Both the position numbers and the translations under genes were made by a program. From Gymnogyps californianus (taxonomy: Eukaryota > Chordata > Aves > Accipitriformes > Cathartidae), in contig NC_059477.1 of the NCBI RefSeq assembly GCF_018139145.2, positions 14,371,522-14,435,521 on the forward strand: DNA of 64,000 bases. The letters are read 5' to 3'. Numbering within the stretch: position 1 is the stretch's first letter; every line of letters starts with the position of its first letter. Shown here one piece after another: positions 52,401 to 64,000 of this stretch. The notes beneath the pieces are model-generated. The model was given only the letters and a program-made list of their open reading frames with translations, searched no databases and was not told the origin of the DNA.

Positions 52401-54199
52401 GTTTCATAGAAATGCTGACAAGGACCCATAAAAGCTGAGAGATGACATTAAGAAAAATACTGTGCTCAGGGTGGCCATGAGTTGAAAAGGGCAAGAGTCC
52501 AGTGTCCTAGGGTTTCTACACAGCATACCCTGGACTCAACACACTTTCAGCTCTAGGCTGTTGGAGCTCCACTACTCACATTGGGCTCACAGTAGGCTTC
52601 CCCTCAACATTTTGGCTGCAGGACCAGACTTTGCAGCTGAGCTCAGTGTTTATATGTAGTGGACCAAACTGAAGTGCCAGTCCCAATCAGTCAGAGCACC
52701 AGGGAGTTTAGATCCAGGCACAGTGCCTGCCTGTCCATGGGTCTGCGGCTCCAGTTTGTCTTCCCTGCTCATTGTCTCTGCTTTTCATGAGGTTATGGCA
52801 AGATTTCTTCTCCAAGCCATGCTGATACATGGGTCCTGTTAGTCTTGCTGCAGAAAAGTATTGCCCTTCCACTAGAGGTGGTTCCTATGTAGTTGTTCCC
52901 TGGTTAGATGCCACTGCATGAGAAGGTGTTTTCCTGCTTCTTTCCAGGTGCAGGAGGTAATTCTTTTCCATCAAAGCATTTAGCAGAAGTGTTCTCCACC
53001 ATAGCAGTCCCACAGCTGTCCTGCGAGGGCTGGGAGAGTTACCTGCTTCCTGACCCTGCTCTGGACAATGCTTCTCAAAAATCAACCAGCGTCAAAAAAG
53101 AGAAGCATCTCTGTTGAGAAGGGATATTTCAGAGCCCTTCATAAACCTGAGTGTTGCTGCCAGCCTGGTTTGCCTTGCTTTCCCTGTCGGGAACCAGAGT
53201 GCTCCACACGTGCTGGTCTTCACTGTTCTCTGAGGGAACTGATACGGGCTGTTTGGAGAACAGGTGGGTAGATGTTGAGCGCTTCAGCACCTGACCCCAC
53301 GTCTCTCAACTGTCTGAATTAGTTTTGAGCCTAGGCAACTGGATGAGCCTTCCATACTTCTTTCTCAGAAGCATTGCCCATGCTGTTTCCTGTCCCAGAT
53401 TTTATCTTAAAAGCTAATGCGTAGAGCTGAAATCTGTCCCTTACTCGTCAGATACATCAGCCTCCAAACTCCAGGGCTAACTTCACACTGGGGCAGCTCT
53501 CAAAGTCCAGCCGAATCTCAGTGTGAGACTGGCTTAGTCCCTCCCTCTGAGTCCTGGGAGGTGTTGCAGTGGCAATAAACAGCCTCAGTTGTATGGCACC
53601 CGATGTCCCTTTCATTCCTCTGGTCCTCAGCTCAGCTGGTGCTGGAGATGTGGCCCGGGTGCATGCCCGTACTCCCAGCAGCACCGCAGGCTCCTACTCC
53701 ACAGGACCGCCACCTACCCCAGCAGAGCACTATAGGACACCCTGTCCTTGCATCCCACTGTCCTTGTACAAAAAAAGGGTATTTTAAGCTCAGTTCAGTA
53801 AGAGATGCACACTCTCTCTCACTTGTGTACCCAGAGCAGAGTGCTGCAGCACCAGCATCCCCTTGGCTTTGTGTGTGATCTTTTCCCATGAATATCTCAG
53901 TGGTGTCCTCATCACATGAGCTCTTCAGCCTGTGGGATGGTGAGACAGCCTGGGAGATTGAGATGACGCTTTTAGTTTGCACATCTCTTGCTCTGCATAG
54001 CCACCCATTAAAATTATTCACTTTACCCTTCTCCGTAGGAATTTGGGGGGGACCTTGGAGCAAACTGCTTGGGACTGGCAGGGACGTGCACGTGGGACGC
54101 GGAGCAGAGCGTGTTTCTCGCTCCTCACGCTCTTCTTTTTGTTGACCTGCCTCACTGATTGGAAAAGACTCATGTCCCCCCCACGGCCCCCTCTTCCTC

Positions 54200-54560
54200 C
54201 CCAGCCGCACAATTGTCACCGCCAATTAGTGCATTGTTAGGGCACACAATGGCGCTGTGGCCACTGGAATGGGCCGCTTTTGTGCGTCTCCAGTCGGCTG
54301 TAGGGGCAGTCAAGATTCATTTAGGGCCTTACACAACATGGACAGAAAATACTATCAGAAAAGCAAAAGGGGGAAAGAAAAAGGGGGAGAGAGAGAGAGG
54401 TAGCAAAGCGGGGGGGGGGGGGGGGGGGGGGGCAGCCTGCTATTCAGGGGTTAGCCCAGCCGCATGAAAGGCCCAAGAAGCAGTGCCACATTGAAGACGC
54501 CCCTTGGAACACAAAAAGGAACCAGGGCTTAATAGTAATTAGTGGACAAACTGCAAAGAG
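54200..54560. promoter_or_regulatory. Candidate enhancer block with SOX and homeodomain motifs
   Basis: The block contains ACAATTGT (54209-54216) and an inverted SOX-type pair, CATTGT (54232-54237) and ACAATG (54246-54251), 8 bases apart. Homeodomain cores AATTAG (54224-54229) and TAATTAG (54536-54542) are also present. The stretch of about 54215-54350 has balanced composition and no repeats, and it reads like a conserved non-coding element. The G23 run interrupts the block. Enhancer activity and conservation are inferred, not shown. Confidence 0.3.
54410..54432 (+). repeat. G23 homopolymer
   Basis: Twenty-three consecutive G, preceded by a GAGAGAGAGAGG purine tract at about 54387-54400. It can form G-quadruplexes and is hard to size by sequencing. 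Confidence 0.95.
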
Positions 54561-57500
54561 TGCCGTGGCTCTCCAGTGAATTGTTCCTGCACTTACTGCC
54601 ACTGCTGCCCCTTCCCCCTTCCCTCCGGATCTGGCCGGGAGGGGAGCAGCTCAGGGATGAGAATTGGCAGCCCTCCCTTACCCACCACACTCTGGGGAGG
54701 CCTCATCTAGCTCTTATTTGTGGCAGGTGAATTGGATTTCATTCTCTAAAGCTCGTAGCCAATTGCAGGAGGTACCTTGCAGCCAGAGCAGGGCACAGGG
54801 GTATGGTTTTGGGATCAGCGCTGTGCCCGTGTCAAGGACCTTTAAAGCAGCCCTGTCCCTTTTTGCAGCCTGGTGCTACACACCTTGCGGCTGGGCTGTG
54901 TTTGTCTATGGCCTGTCCCTCTTCCCCCAGCAGAGCCTTGGAGATCACTGCTGTTGTTCTCTTCTGCTTCCATTGTTTCCCTCTTTGCTCATGAAATAAT
55001 CACCTGTAGGGGTTTTTACGATCTATTTAGGGAAAGGCCTGATAGCAATGCTGTCAGTTTAGTAGCAGTGAGGAATCTGCTCAGGCTGAAGACCAAACCT
55101 TGCCCTCCCTTCTCCACGAAAGTCTGCACAGTGCAAACAGCGCTTGCATCTACCCCATCCCCCTTGTTTCTGTGCCAGCTCTCAGTCACGCTAAGGCCTT
55201 CATTGGTACATACAGAATTTCTTAAAGCACATTTTGGCCCAGCACAGCTTGGGCTTGTCTTGGGTAGCTGCATTAGTGTGCAGCTGAATATGTTTAATCT
55301 CTACTTCTGTAGAGATCAGCCTGTTGCTGTTACCCGTTTCAGCTCATCTCCTGAACTGCTCGTACTAGGTTTAGTCAGGAGCTATGTGCCCAACAGAGTT
55401 AGCTGTGTCTCAGGAATATCCCAAGTTAAAAGATCCATAAGGTAGGTTTGACCTCACATAAATGTGCTTAAGTATTGAGGAGAAATTCAAGGCATCAGCC
55501 CAAATGGAAAGTACACAGAGACACAAAATTATGAATCATTCCTTTAATGTTGTCAGGGAATCTAAATAAAATCTATGGAAGAAAGCTGCAGGGCCTGATG
55601 GTTAGTTTGTTGGCTCTTCTCAGCTAATGGATGTGTGTTTTGGCTACCCTTGGATACAGGGGTACTGGAACCAGGTGCTGATCTCAAGCACAACCACACA
55701 CAACCCCACAAACTTAAACTGGGCTCTTGTGGATTCAGCTCAGTATAAATTAGACCAGATACCAACTCACCAAATTTAGTAGTCTCTGCTGGAAATGTTT
55801 CCAAACTGCAGAGCATGAAAGTGATACACGCACACATGTACAGTTCTGGACCGCTGTCTTTCTGCTGGTAGAGACTGAAAATACCTCCTCATTTCCTCTG
55901 TTAGCTACAGGTACAACACTCTCCTCTCTCTAAGATACCCGAGCAAGCTTAGGAAATGCAGTTGCTGCTCCAGTACCAGTCTTCTTGCACGACCTGGAAG
56001 CCACAGCTACTCTGTATGTCTATACAAAATAGGTTTGATTGTATTAAAACAGCGAAAATAAGATTCACAACCAAGATTTTTGGTCCGTCCAAAATCCCAT
56101 CACAGGTTTCACACAAGGCTGAGGGCAGCACAGCGGGCATCAAGGACTCGGCTGGCGTTGCTGGGATGGCTCCCGCAATGCAAACATGATCAGGGAGCTC
56201 ACAGCGTACGTGTCTCACAGATAGAGCTGGTTGAAGGCACTGTCTCGCAACACAGAACGTGTCTGTCTCTCACCAGCCACAACACATCCTCTCTCTGCTA
56301 ATTAGCAACATCCCTGGCAGAGTCTCAGCTGAAAGGATTACACTGCCTTCTCACCTTGCCCTCTCCCTTCCTCCCCCAACGAGGGGTGTTTAGTCCTGTT
56401 GGGATGCAGCTTGGCTGGCCCAGGTAAGGAATCGGCCTCGTTCCCCTCCAGACTGCCCCTCTACCAGAAAGGGATTTTGTCTCCAGGACAATCAGTCTGG
56501 CCCTGACTGAATGGACGCGCAGCCTTGCATCCCTGCAGCGTAGCACCAGAGGTTGTCAGCCTAATGTGCTCTAGTGGAACAGAAACAGAGAGTGGCGTCT
56601 GCAGCAGGAGCCAGAATGGTCTTTTTCCAGCTCAGGACTGAAGGGTTGATTTCCCAGCAGTGTGTGGCATGTGCCCCATAAGGGCAAATAACAGAACTTT
56701 TCTATCTGCAAAAGCAGAGAGAATTACCTGTCCTTTCTCCCATTTTTTGTGTTCCTTGGCTGCTCAGCCTGAGAGCTGTTTGTACCGCAGGTACATTCGG
56801 CACCTAGCACAGTGAGGGGCAAATAATGAAGTTGCATGATGGAAGCTTGCACAGTAATTTCTCCGAGTGCACCCAGTGGGGTCCTGTCTGCCTCGTGACA
56901 GTGTAATGGCTGGGGGTCTGGCAGTGCCAGCCTGTGGGAGGCATGGAGAAGAGCTCAGCTGCTCCCTTGTCCCAAATAGTGGAACACTTCATTTCACCAG
57001 CATAAGGGAAATACATACAGAGAGTGAATTCTGCTGCAGCTGGATAGACTTCTCTGAGCAGAAAGCTGAACCAAGCTACTCCACCATTTTCATGGCATAA
57101 GGAAGGTGCTGGCCTGTGTGAACCCTATCTTTGCAGCAGTTGTGCTACCTTTTTTGTCAGCTTGTTGCTTATATAAAATCAGTTTGATTGTAACAGTTTG
57201 GTAAAAAGAGCCTGTAAGAGGACTACACAACCTGGTCATCAAAGATTTTTGGCAACCCTGTGCTAGCACTTGCGGAAGGATTGAAAATACTTCGGAGCAC
57301 TTTCGTGCATCACCAGGACATATCCCGGGCAGGGTAACTAACATCATTGTGTGCTTGATGGTGCTGCACATGACAGTGAGGTACAGGATTTAGAGAATGG
57401 ATTCCTTCTTTTGCCCAGCAGATCTCTTTATGTGCTCCAATTCTGTAACACTAGTCCTTGCTAAAGCTGTTGCTATTTAAGATTGAGCTCTGTGCATCAC

Positions 57501-59389
57501 TTGCATGTGTTAATTCTTCACATGTAACTAATGCCTGAATGTGACGGTTGCTAGCAACATCCTTTCCAAAATCACTTTGACCTGTGTATTACGTTATCCC
57601 ATGAATGACTTGCAGAAGGAAGTAATCAAAACATGTATAGTTCCAGCTAATGCTAATTGCCTTTCCATCTGTTTATGTGTCTTTTTACTTGTGTCCAGTA
57701 AATGTTGATTATGCAGGGATTTAAATCTGTATTTCAACATAATTTGGTTCATTTGATGTGAATGACATGACTCACTAAGCCTTAGCTCCAAATATTCCTC
57801 CAGCCCCATGTCAAGCACTTCAAGGATGTCAAAAGCAGATACGGAGAATCTGAAGTGCCTGGTCTTAGCAAGAATGCCTAAAAGGTCAGGGAGAGGACAT
57901 TGTTTCAGGAGGTCTATTTTGACTGACCAGCTTTCTCTGAAAGCCAGGCAGGACCTCAGGGACAAGTGCTCACCAGGCTGATTCCTGGCTGCATTCTGCC
58001 CAGTTTCCCAGCAAGCTCCTGGCACCCCAGGATTTCCGTGTCCCTCGCTCCAGCACCTCCCCCGTCCTGTGCTCCCAAGGCCTCCCTGGGCAGGGGCCTT
58101 CTAGGACTTCTCCACGTTGCGACTGGAAACCTCCTAGCTTTTCCTGATGCTGCAGGATTTCTCAGAAGTATAGGCAGCTTGCCCTGTTTGGCACAAGCTG
58201 ATGTGTTTTACATAGTTTTTTAATGTTGGAATTTTCCACAAAACAGAAATTGCAAGTTTCAGCCAGCTTCAGTCCAGGCTGCTTGAGTGTTTTCTCCAGA
58301 GGATTTTGCACATTGGCCATTACAAACCTGCATCCTAACTCCGAAGTATTTGCTACAACATTTTCAGCCAGAGGTTCCCCTAACCTGTCTCTCTCTTTGC
58401 TGGATTAGAAAACTGCTTAGTACTTTTGTCCCTGGAAATAAAGTACTGCAACTGTAACAGATAATATCTTAATTTCGGTGTAAAGCAAGCAAATAGAAAC
58501 AAGTTTCCAAAGGTTGTGACCTGAGGCAGGGCAGGGAAAGCATTGTGCCAAAGCTGAACTGCTTTGAGCAGTTTCACCCTGAAGGTCTCTCACAGCAAAG
58601 GAGAGGGCAGAAAAAGGAAATACCTATTTAGAGATGGCGTTGATCAAAACAGCATTGGTCTGAAGATAAAGCAAGCAGTAATTAGTCTATATTATTATTT
58701 CATAGAGGCATTTCATAGCTCCAATGTATGAGTTGCGGTTTTGTTTTACTCATGTGGTCAGAGTCAAAGCTGGTGTAAGCCAGTGCCGATCTTTGCCGGG
58801 CAGCGAAGCCACGCTCCTTCATGCCTCCTGAGGAGCCTGGCCAGGGGTTAGGCTTCTCAAATCTGTGTTCAGAAGCCAACACTTGTATTTTTGCATGCTG
58901 GCCCCCAGGAGGTTACAGAGAAGTGGTGATGGTCCCACCTCACATGCACATAGAGGGTTAGATGTGCCATGGAGGAAACCACAGCTTCATGGCTGTTAAG
59001 GTCACCTTTGCTGGACATTCAGATCAGACAGAGCAAAACTTGGGTGGTTCGTGGGAAATGCCCTGCTCTCTCAGCTGGGAAATGGCCTGAGCTGCTTAGA
59101 CCACTGGAGTGGTGCACACTGGCCCCTTGGTCAAGAAAAAAATCTCAGATTTCATGCTTCGAGGTTGCTCATTTGGTAGCTTTCCTGAGAGCTCAATTCA
59201 CTTACAGCTATAAGCATACAAATGTATGTGTGGTACAATCACCCTGCTTGGAAATCCCAGTGGAGCACAGTATTTAACTCTGGAAAATACTTGTAGTAAC
59301 TTCTTTGCAATGTATAGAGCAGCGAGCATTTCAGAAACAATCTAACTGTGTATTTAAACAGTCATTACTGCCTTCTGGGTAAATAACAC

Positions 59390-59640
59390 ATGTTTTTAAA
59401 ATGGTCTCTATACACAATAGACGCTAACACAATAAATCCTAATTGCTCTGAAGGACCCATTAGGCTCTATCAGGTCAATACATGGCGGAGGTTTTTTGAA
59501 AGTCACTCAGCCTGTTGTTACATAAGCCACAATTTGAAAGTCCATAAATAAGTATTTGCCCAATGAAGAGTGAGGGCTTTGCCAGGGCCATACTAATTTA
59601 TCATGTCAACTTCACTATGGGCACTGTTTTCTTTTCAAGG
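59390..59640. promoter_or_regulatory. Candidate conserved non-coding block
   Basis: About 250 bases of even composition without repeats. It carries ACACAATA words (59414, 59428), a CTAATTG homeodomain-type core (about 59439) and CCATAAATA. The texture resembles conserved enhancers near developmental genes. Only cross-species alignment can decide, so this is a weak call. Confidence 0.2.
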
Positions 59641-59648
59641 GCCCATGT

Positions 59649-59664
59649 AAAAAAAAAAAAAAAA
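59649..59664. repeat. A16 homopolymer
   Basis: A run of 16 A in the intergenic stretch, with no element body recognised next to it. Confidence 0.9.
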
Positions 59665-62600
59665 GCACAACATGATGTGTTTCAAAAAACTACTTATCTG
59701 AAAAGTTTCAGGCTGCAATATGCCCCCCAAGAAAATAAAATGTAAAGTTCACTGCCTCCTCCTTATCTTGGCATTGTGTGAATCACAGCAAGGAGATTTG
59801 AAGATCAGCCGTGGCTGTGGTGATGGTGGCCAGGCTGTGGCATGGCAGAGACCCTTCCTTGTCCCCACCAACCCTCCTGCGCCTTTGGGCCAGGGCCCTG
59901 ATCCTGCCTCTGCCTTCTGTGTGCTGTGGTGGAGGCACCTCGGTACAGGAACACCCCTTCGGTGTACCAACCGTGCCTCGCAGAAAGGGGTCCCAGTCCC
60001 CGGGGAGACCAACGGAAACTGATTATGCACATTTTATGTGCACTTATATGTACAAATATTGTTAAGCAATAATTGGTGAGTCCAGGAAGATGAGTTTCAA
60101 ATGCAGCCACTCTTCCTGATTTTACTTTAGTCTTACTTATCTGAACTTCTGGTAGCATTTTACAAAATGCAGCACTTGTGTCAGGTGTTGCTAAAGTCTG
60201 TGTCACTATTAGAAATCAAGTTTTGCATTAATTCACTCAGAAGTTGTCTAGTTCCATGTAGCTTTTTGCATATGACTACAGTTTGGCATGGTTTTGTTTT
60301 CCTGCAATATGTTAAGGTGTGTAATTGTACAGGTATATATAAAAACAAACAGTATTGATGTAGGTTAGGATCTTCAAGGGAATTTCAAGAAGGCATCCAT
60401 AGTGAAAAGCATTCAAGTGATTTAAATCTGAATTCCTGTCCCCAGCCCACAGCTTTTAAATCATTTGGGCACATGAGAAAATGTTTGCTCCTGCTGCTGT
60501 TGCACTTCAGTAGGATTCGGGTGCCAGGGTCCCTCTGCAAATGCCAGCAGTGATTCTCATTCTGCTCTGCCTGCTTGCAAAGGGCTAAGAGCCACCCTGT
60601 CTCCCTGCCTGCCAGGTCCCTTCTGCCTGCGGGGCAGCAAGGACCTTGGTCTCTTATTAGGAGCCCGCTCCAGGTCCAGTTACAAGAGGTCATTCTTGGT
60701 GCCAGGGTTTGCAGTGCTGGCAGCCCGCAGCCTTGTGACTCTCAGGTGGGAACACAAACGCTTGCCACGGGTGGAAGCAGAAGCATGCCTGTCTTGGTGC
60801 AGTGTGCAACCGTGTCCTGTGCGTAGGGGAAACATTGATCTCCTTTTGTACCAGTACATGGTGGGTCTGCTGTGCTGGAGCTGGCTGGGGGCTGTATCAT
60901 GATGCCAAACGTGACAGCTGTCCGTCCCTGCACCTGCGGCAGGCAGTAAGGCACAGCCTTGCCAGTGTTGTGCTGCTGCAAACCACCCTGTGGTCCCCAG
61001 CACCCCCTCGCTCAAGCAGTTTGTTATCAGGGGTCACTGCTAATTTGAGCAGCGCCTGAGCTAGCACAGCCTCCAGCTGGGGTGACTGGCAGGCTGCCCA
61101 CCGGCACCAGGAGCCCATAGTCACCTGTGCTGGGCCCCCACCGCTCCCTTCCTGGGAGCTGGAGACTTGTCAGCAGTGCAGACAAAACTGGGATTTGCTG
61201 CTCCAAGCAAGAAGGGTCGAGGGCCAGGGACGGCGTGCTGGTCCTACAACAAGAGGGGCAGGAGGTTCCTGCCCTGCTTTGGTACAGGCAAAGCCAAGAG
61301 CGAGATCAGTGCTCCCCGGCTTTGTCCCTGCCCAGAGCCTGGGCTGAAAAGCTCTTTGCAGAAATCTGCTGAGTTCTCTAACAAGGGCAAGGGCAATAGC
61401 TAGTCTTTACAAAGAAAGCTCACTTAGTCCTTTTCTAAAGTCTTTTAAAAGTCACAGTATCCTTCACAAAGGCAGTTTGTCCAGGTAAACAGCGTAGGCT
61501 GACAATACAGTAGTGAAAGAATCAAATACAGAAATATTTACCACCTTTTTACTTTCTGCTTCTACTAGGAACTGCTGTATCCCAGCTGAAAATGCCTCAA
61601 CAGGTGGAAGGTATGTTCGTGAGGACAGATACATTGTCAGCCCACGCCTGTATCCTCTGGGCTGGAGCCACGAGCAGGGACTATCTGGGCTCCCAAGCAG
61701 ACCTGTCTAGCATGGTGGAGCTTCATGAACACCTGTGCACACGGATTAAAGGTAAAGCGGTTTCCTAATAATTTGTAGAGTTTTTTAACAACAGCAGCAA
61801 GTTCTTAGGGGCAGGAAACACTTTCTCTTTTGTCTCCAGGGTTTGGCATGGTAGGTTTTGTGCAGGCACAGCTTCTGTCACTAATAGTGCTGGATGCACA
61901 TAAAGCACTGTACTCTCGTACTGTACTGTAGAGATGAATAACAAGCCTATCAACTGTACTTGCACTTACACCATATTTAATCCTGCTCTGGTTGCTCTGC
62001 TACGTATTCATAAAAAACAAAAAGGAAACAGAAGCACAGAGCAAGCCAACAGATGTCTACCTGGCTCTTAATTGGATTTTATGTGTCCCCAGTGTAGCAA
62101 ATACAGCATTATTTACAGCCAGGCTCTAAGAATTAGATACATCTGGAGGAGTGGTGAAACCTGAACCAGGCTACAAGAGTTGATAGATTAACTGAAATGA
62201 AGAGCTGCCCCATTTTCCCCTTCTTATCTTCTCCCTTCCCACCTATGTACCTGTTCCCCATTGTGTGTCGAATCAAACCAAGATATTGCCCAAGGGAATG
62301 CTTATAAAAATGAAAAAATACCAGCAAAAAAGAGGATTTCTGCTCTTGTGGAGCTTCATCAGCATTTTCTAATTGTACAGCAATGATGATAATAAAAAGG
62401 CTGCCCTCTGCTTTCAGCTATAATTTGGATAATCAACTGAAAGCCATAATGAAACTAACTGTGATTGCTTTCTGCTAGGCTGCTAGTTCACAGAAACTCA
62501 TTGTTGGGGAGAGTTAAAAGTTACGACTCCTGCTACAGGGATATGTCACTGTGTTCCAGAGGAACATGTGACTTGTAATTCTTTTCCATATAGCTTTATT

Positions 62601-63340
62601 AGAGGCAAAACTTAAAGCATAAAGGTATAGGGACTTGAGCTTTTTTTAAAAATGTTAAGCGTCAATGTTGACAGTGCCAAATGAGGTGCACACCTAGGCT
62701 GGGTGGACTTGTAGACACAGAGGATTTCAGAGGTGGTAATGATGTCTCTGGCCTTAAAATCCCTGAGGACTTTGGTGTGTGGTAGCAGCAGTCAGTGCTC
62801 TGCCCATAGGCACAAGAGCCACTGGCCACACAGCGACAGGCAAGCCAGATTTTACCTCTGGGAGGAAGGCAGGAGCTAAGTCATGCTTTGAGTCTTTGCT
62901 TTCTGGGCTCTGGATGCAGTTGGGGATATTCTGGGTGCGTGAGATTTTGGGTGCTGGCGTTCCCCAGCACCAGGCCTGAATGTGAGCTGTCCCTGTCTGT
63001 GATGTGCTGTGGGTATGTCTTGACTAACAGATCCAGTGCTGGATGTGAGTACTTTGGTCCAAATTGCCCTTCCATCCACATCCACTGAGGAGGAGTGAGG
63101 AGCTCCTGTGCAAGGGCTTGGGAGCAGCCTTCCTCCTTGGCCAGAATAAGGGCGCTGCCATAGCGGGTGCAGCCTGTGACCCCCAAATCTGGCTTCTGAA
63201 GCAGGTCTGTTCCCCTGCGTGCCCTGGATGTGTCATGGGCTTCCGCGGCAGTGGAAGCCACTGAAAACCGGGCTGGTAATTTAGGTGTTTGCTACTGCAC
63301 GGATTCAAATTGCTTATGTTAGGCAGCTGAGCGTGATCAC

Positions 63341-64000
63341 CACGGTAGCTCCGGCAGGAGCCCGCGTTTCCCAGAGCGCTGGGAAGGGGCCTCTGCCCCG
63401 GGCAGGGTCTCTCGAAAGCGCCGGTTTCGTTCATTTGCACCGTGCTCCAACGCCTGCCGCCTGCTTGGGCGGAAAGTGGTTCGTGAAGCATCTCCTGCGG
63501 CTCCGACGTGGAGCGGCGAGCCGGCCGGGAGCCCAGGCGAGGAATGTGGTAGCGCAGCTGCCTGCACCCTGCCAGCTGGGCGGGCGCAGGCAGGTCCGGT
63601 TTCCCTTCCCCGCGGAGGCTCAGCTTTCCGGGAGGCGGGAGCGCTGCCCTGCCAGGCAGCCGGGGAGCGCGCAGCAGCAGGAGGAGGCAGCGGGAGATGC
63701 TGCCGTGATCCTTGTAGCCGGGCTGATGTACGATTGCCGGAGCAAGGCCAACGCGGGGCAGGACCCCTGCACGCCGTTCCCCCCCTTTCCCCCCATCCCG
63801 TTACGGCGGGGTGAGGCCCCGGCCCCCTCCCGCGGAGAGGGGCTGAGGGGCCCGAAGAGGAGGAGGCGAAGAAGCGGCAGCAGCACCGCAGACGCCGCCA
63901 GCCTCCTCCCCCAGCCGCTGTCCCCGTGCCGCTTTGCTCTTCACGCTGACGAGGGGAAGCCGAGCCGAGCCGGGCCGGGCAGGCGCGGCGCCGGGGCGGG
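63341..64000 (+). promoter_or_regulatory. CpG island, likely FZD5 promoter/5' end
   Basis: By hand count about 70 CpG occur in the last 660 bases, against only scattered ones before. GGGCGG boxes (SP1-type) lie at 63468-63473 and 63578-63583, and another at the very end (about 63994-63999). No TATA box stands out. Human PLEKHM3 is followed by FZD5 in the same orientation, so the island is most simply the start of FZD5, a Wnt receptor gene. No FZD5 protein sequence is present in the window. Strand and gene identity are inferred, and another promoter is possible. Open frames here (for example 63476-63814) are Ala/Gly/Pro-rich and follow from the GC content. Confidence 0.7.

Larger units (their letters stand above)
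45501..63340. other. Intergenic stretch, no gene recognised
   Basis: No open frame here has a recognisable domain. The longest ones (minus 53632-54225, plus 54873-55445, plus 49229-49702, minus 57594-58025) are of low-complexity or composition-driven type. Separate entries give an exon-like segment (49331-49459), a G23 run (54410-54432), an A16 run (59649-59664) and candidate regulatory blocks. GC content rises stepwise from about 52 kb onward. More AATAAA hexamers (for example 52070-52075) leave open a very long PLEKHM3 3' UTR or non-coding transcripts. Confidence 0.6.

Noticed and set aside
53632..54225. Minus-strand open frame of 197 codons, longest in the window
   Set aside because: No domain or familiar family, mixed low-complexity composition, no splice-bounded structure, and it overlaps several equally open frames on the other strand. 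Chance in GC-richer DNA is the simpler reading.
54873..55445. Plus-strand open frame of 190 codons
   Set aside because: The protein is Leu/Ser-rich with no recognisable motif, no promoter or splice context, and overlaps other frames.
56020..57260. Two stretches (about 56028-56100 and 57170-57260) sharing GTTTGATTGTA and AAGATTTTTGG words
   Set aside because: The similarity is short and not collinear enough to call a repeat pair; it may be chance in AT-rich sequence.
1..64000. Bacterial-type features: operons, CRISPR arrays, tRNA or rRNA genes, endogenous retrovirus proteins
   Set aside because: None was seen on either strand. The splice structure and CR1 repeat identify the DNA as vertebrate nuclear sequence.

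Overview
The window is vertebrate nuclear DNA and almost certainly avian. It has no operon structure, only small exons with canonical splice sites separated by introns of 10 kb or more. It also carries the 3' end of a CR1 LINE (about 12040-12249) that closes with the ATTCTATGATT-type tail typical of bird CR1. The species cannot be fixed from this sequence.

Only one protein-coding gene is firmly supported: the 3' end of PLEKHM3 on the + strand. Three coding exons were found (11332-11395, 29143-29300, 41829-42006). They join in perfect phase (codon split 1/2, phase 0, then codon split 2/1) and encode the last ~132 residues of the protein, which form the Cys/His-rich Rubicon-homology-type zinc domain. 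The first is only 64 nt long and was found by its splice sites and by the residues leading into the next exon. Earlier exons (PH domains, first half of the zinc domain) must lie to the left of the window.

Layout: 1-11331 is intron, with a possible alternative terminal exon at 6811-7063. 11396-29142 is intron and holds the CR1 fragment and a MIR-like SINE remnant. 29301-41828 is intron and holds another MIR-like remnant and an old palindromic repeat at 40005-40125. From 42007 runs the 3' UTR, with an AU-rich element, a perfect 27-bp tandem duplication and several candidate poly(A) signals. About 45.5-63.3 kb is intergenic, with no gene recognised. It contains one exon-like segment with good splice sites (49331-49459), a 23-G run, and segments that look like candidate conserved enhancers with SOX-type and homeodomain-type motifs. 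From about 63340 to the end, base composition changes sharply into a CpG island (about 70 CpG in 660 bp by hand count).

In human the gene downstream of PLEKHM3 in the same orientation is FZD5, so the island is most simply read as the FZD5 promoter/5' end. No FZD5 coding sequence is inside the window, so this is inference from synteny. I found no undescribed multi-gene system. The most testable new observations are the alternative PLEKHM3 terminal exon, the paired SOX-type motif block near 54.2 kb, and the phase-0 cryptic exon at 49.3 kb.
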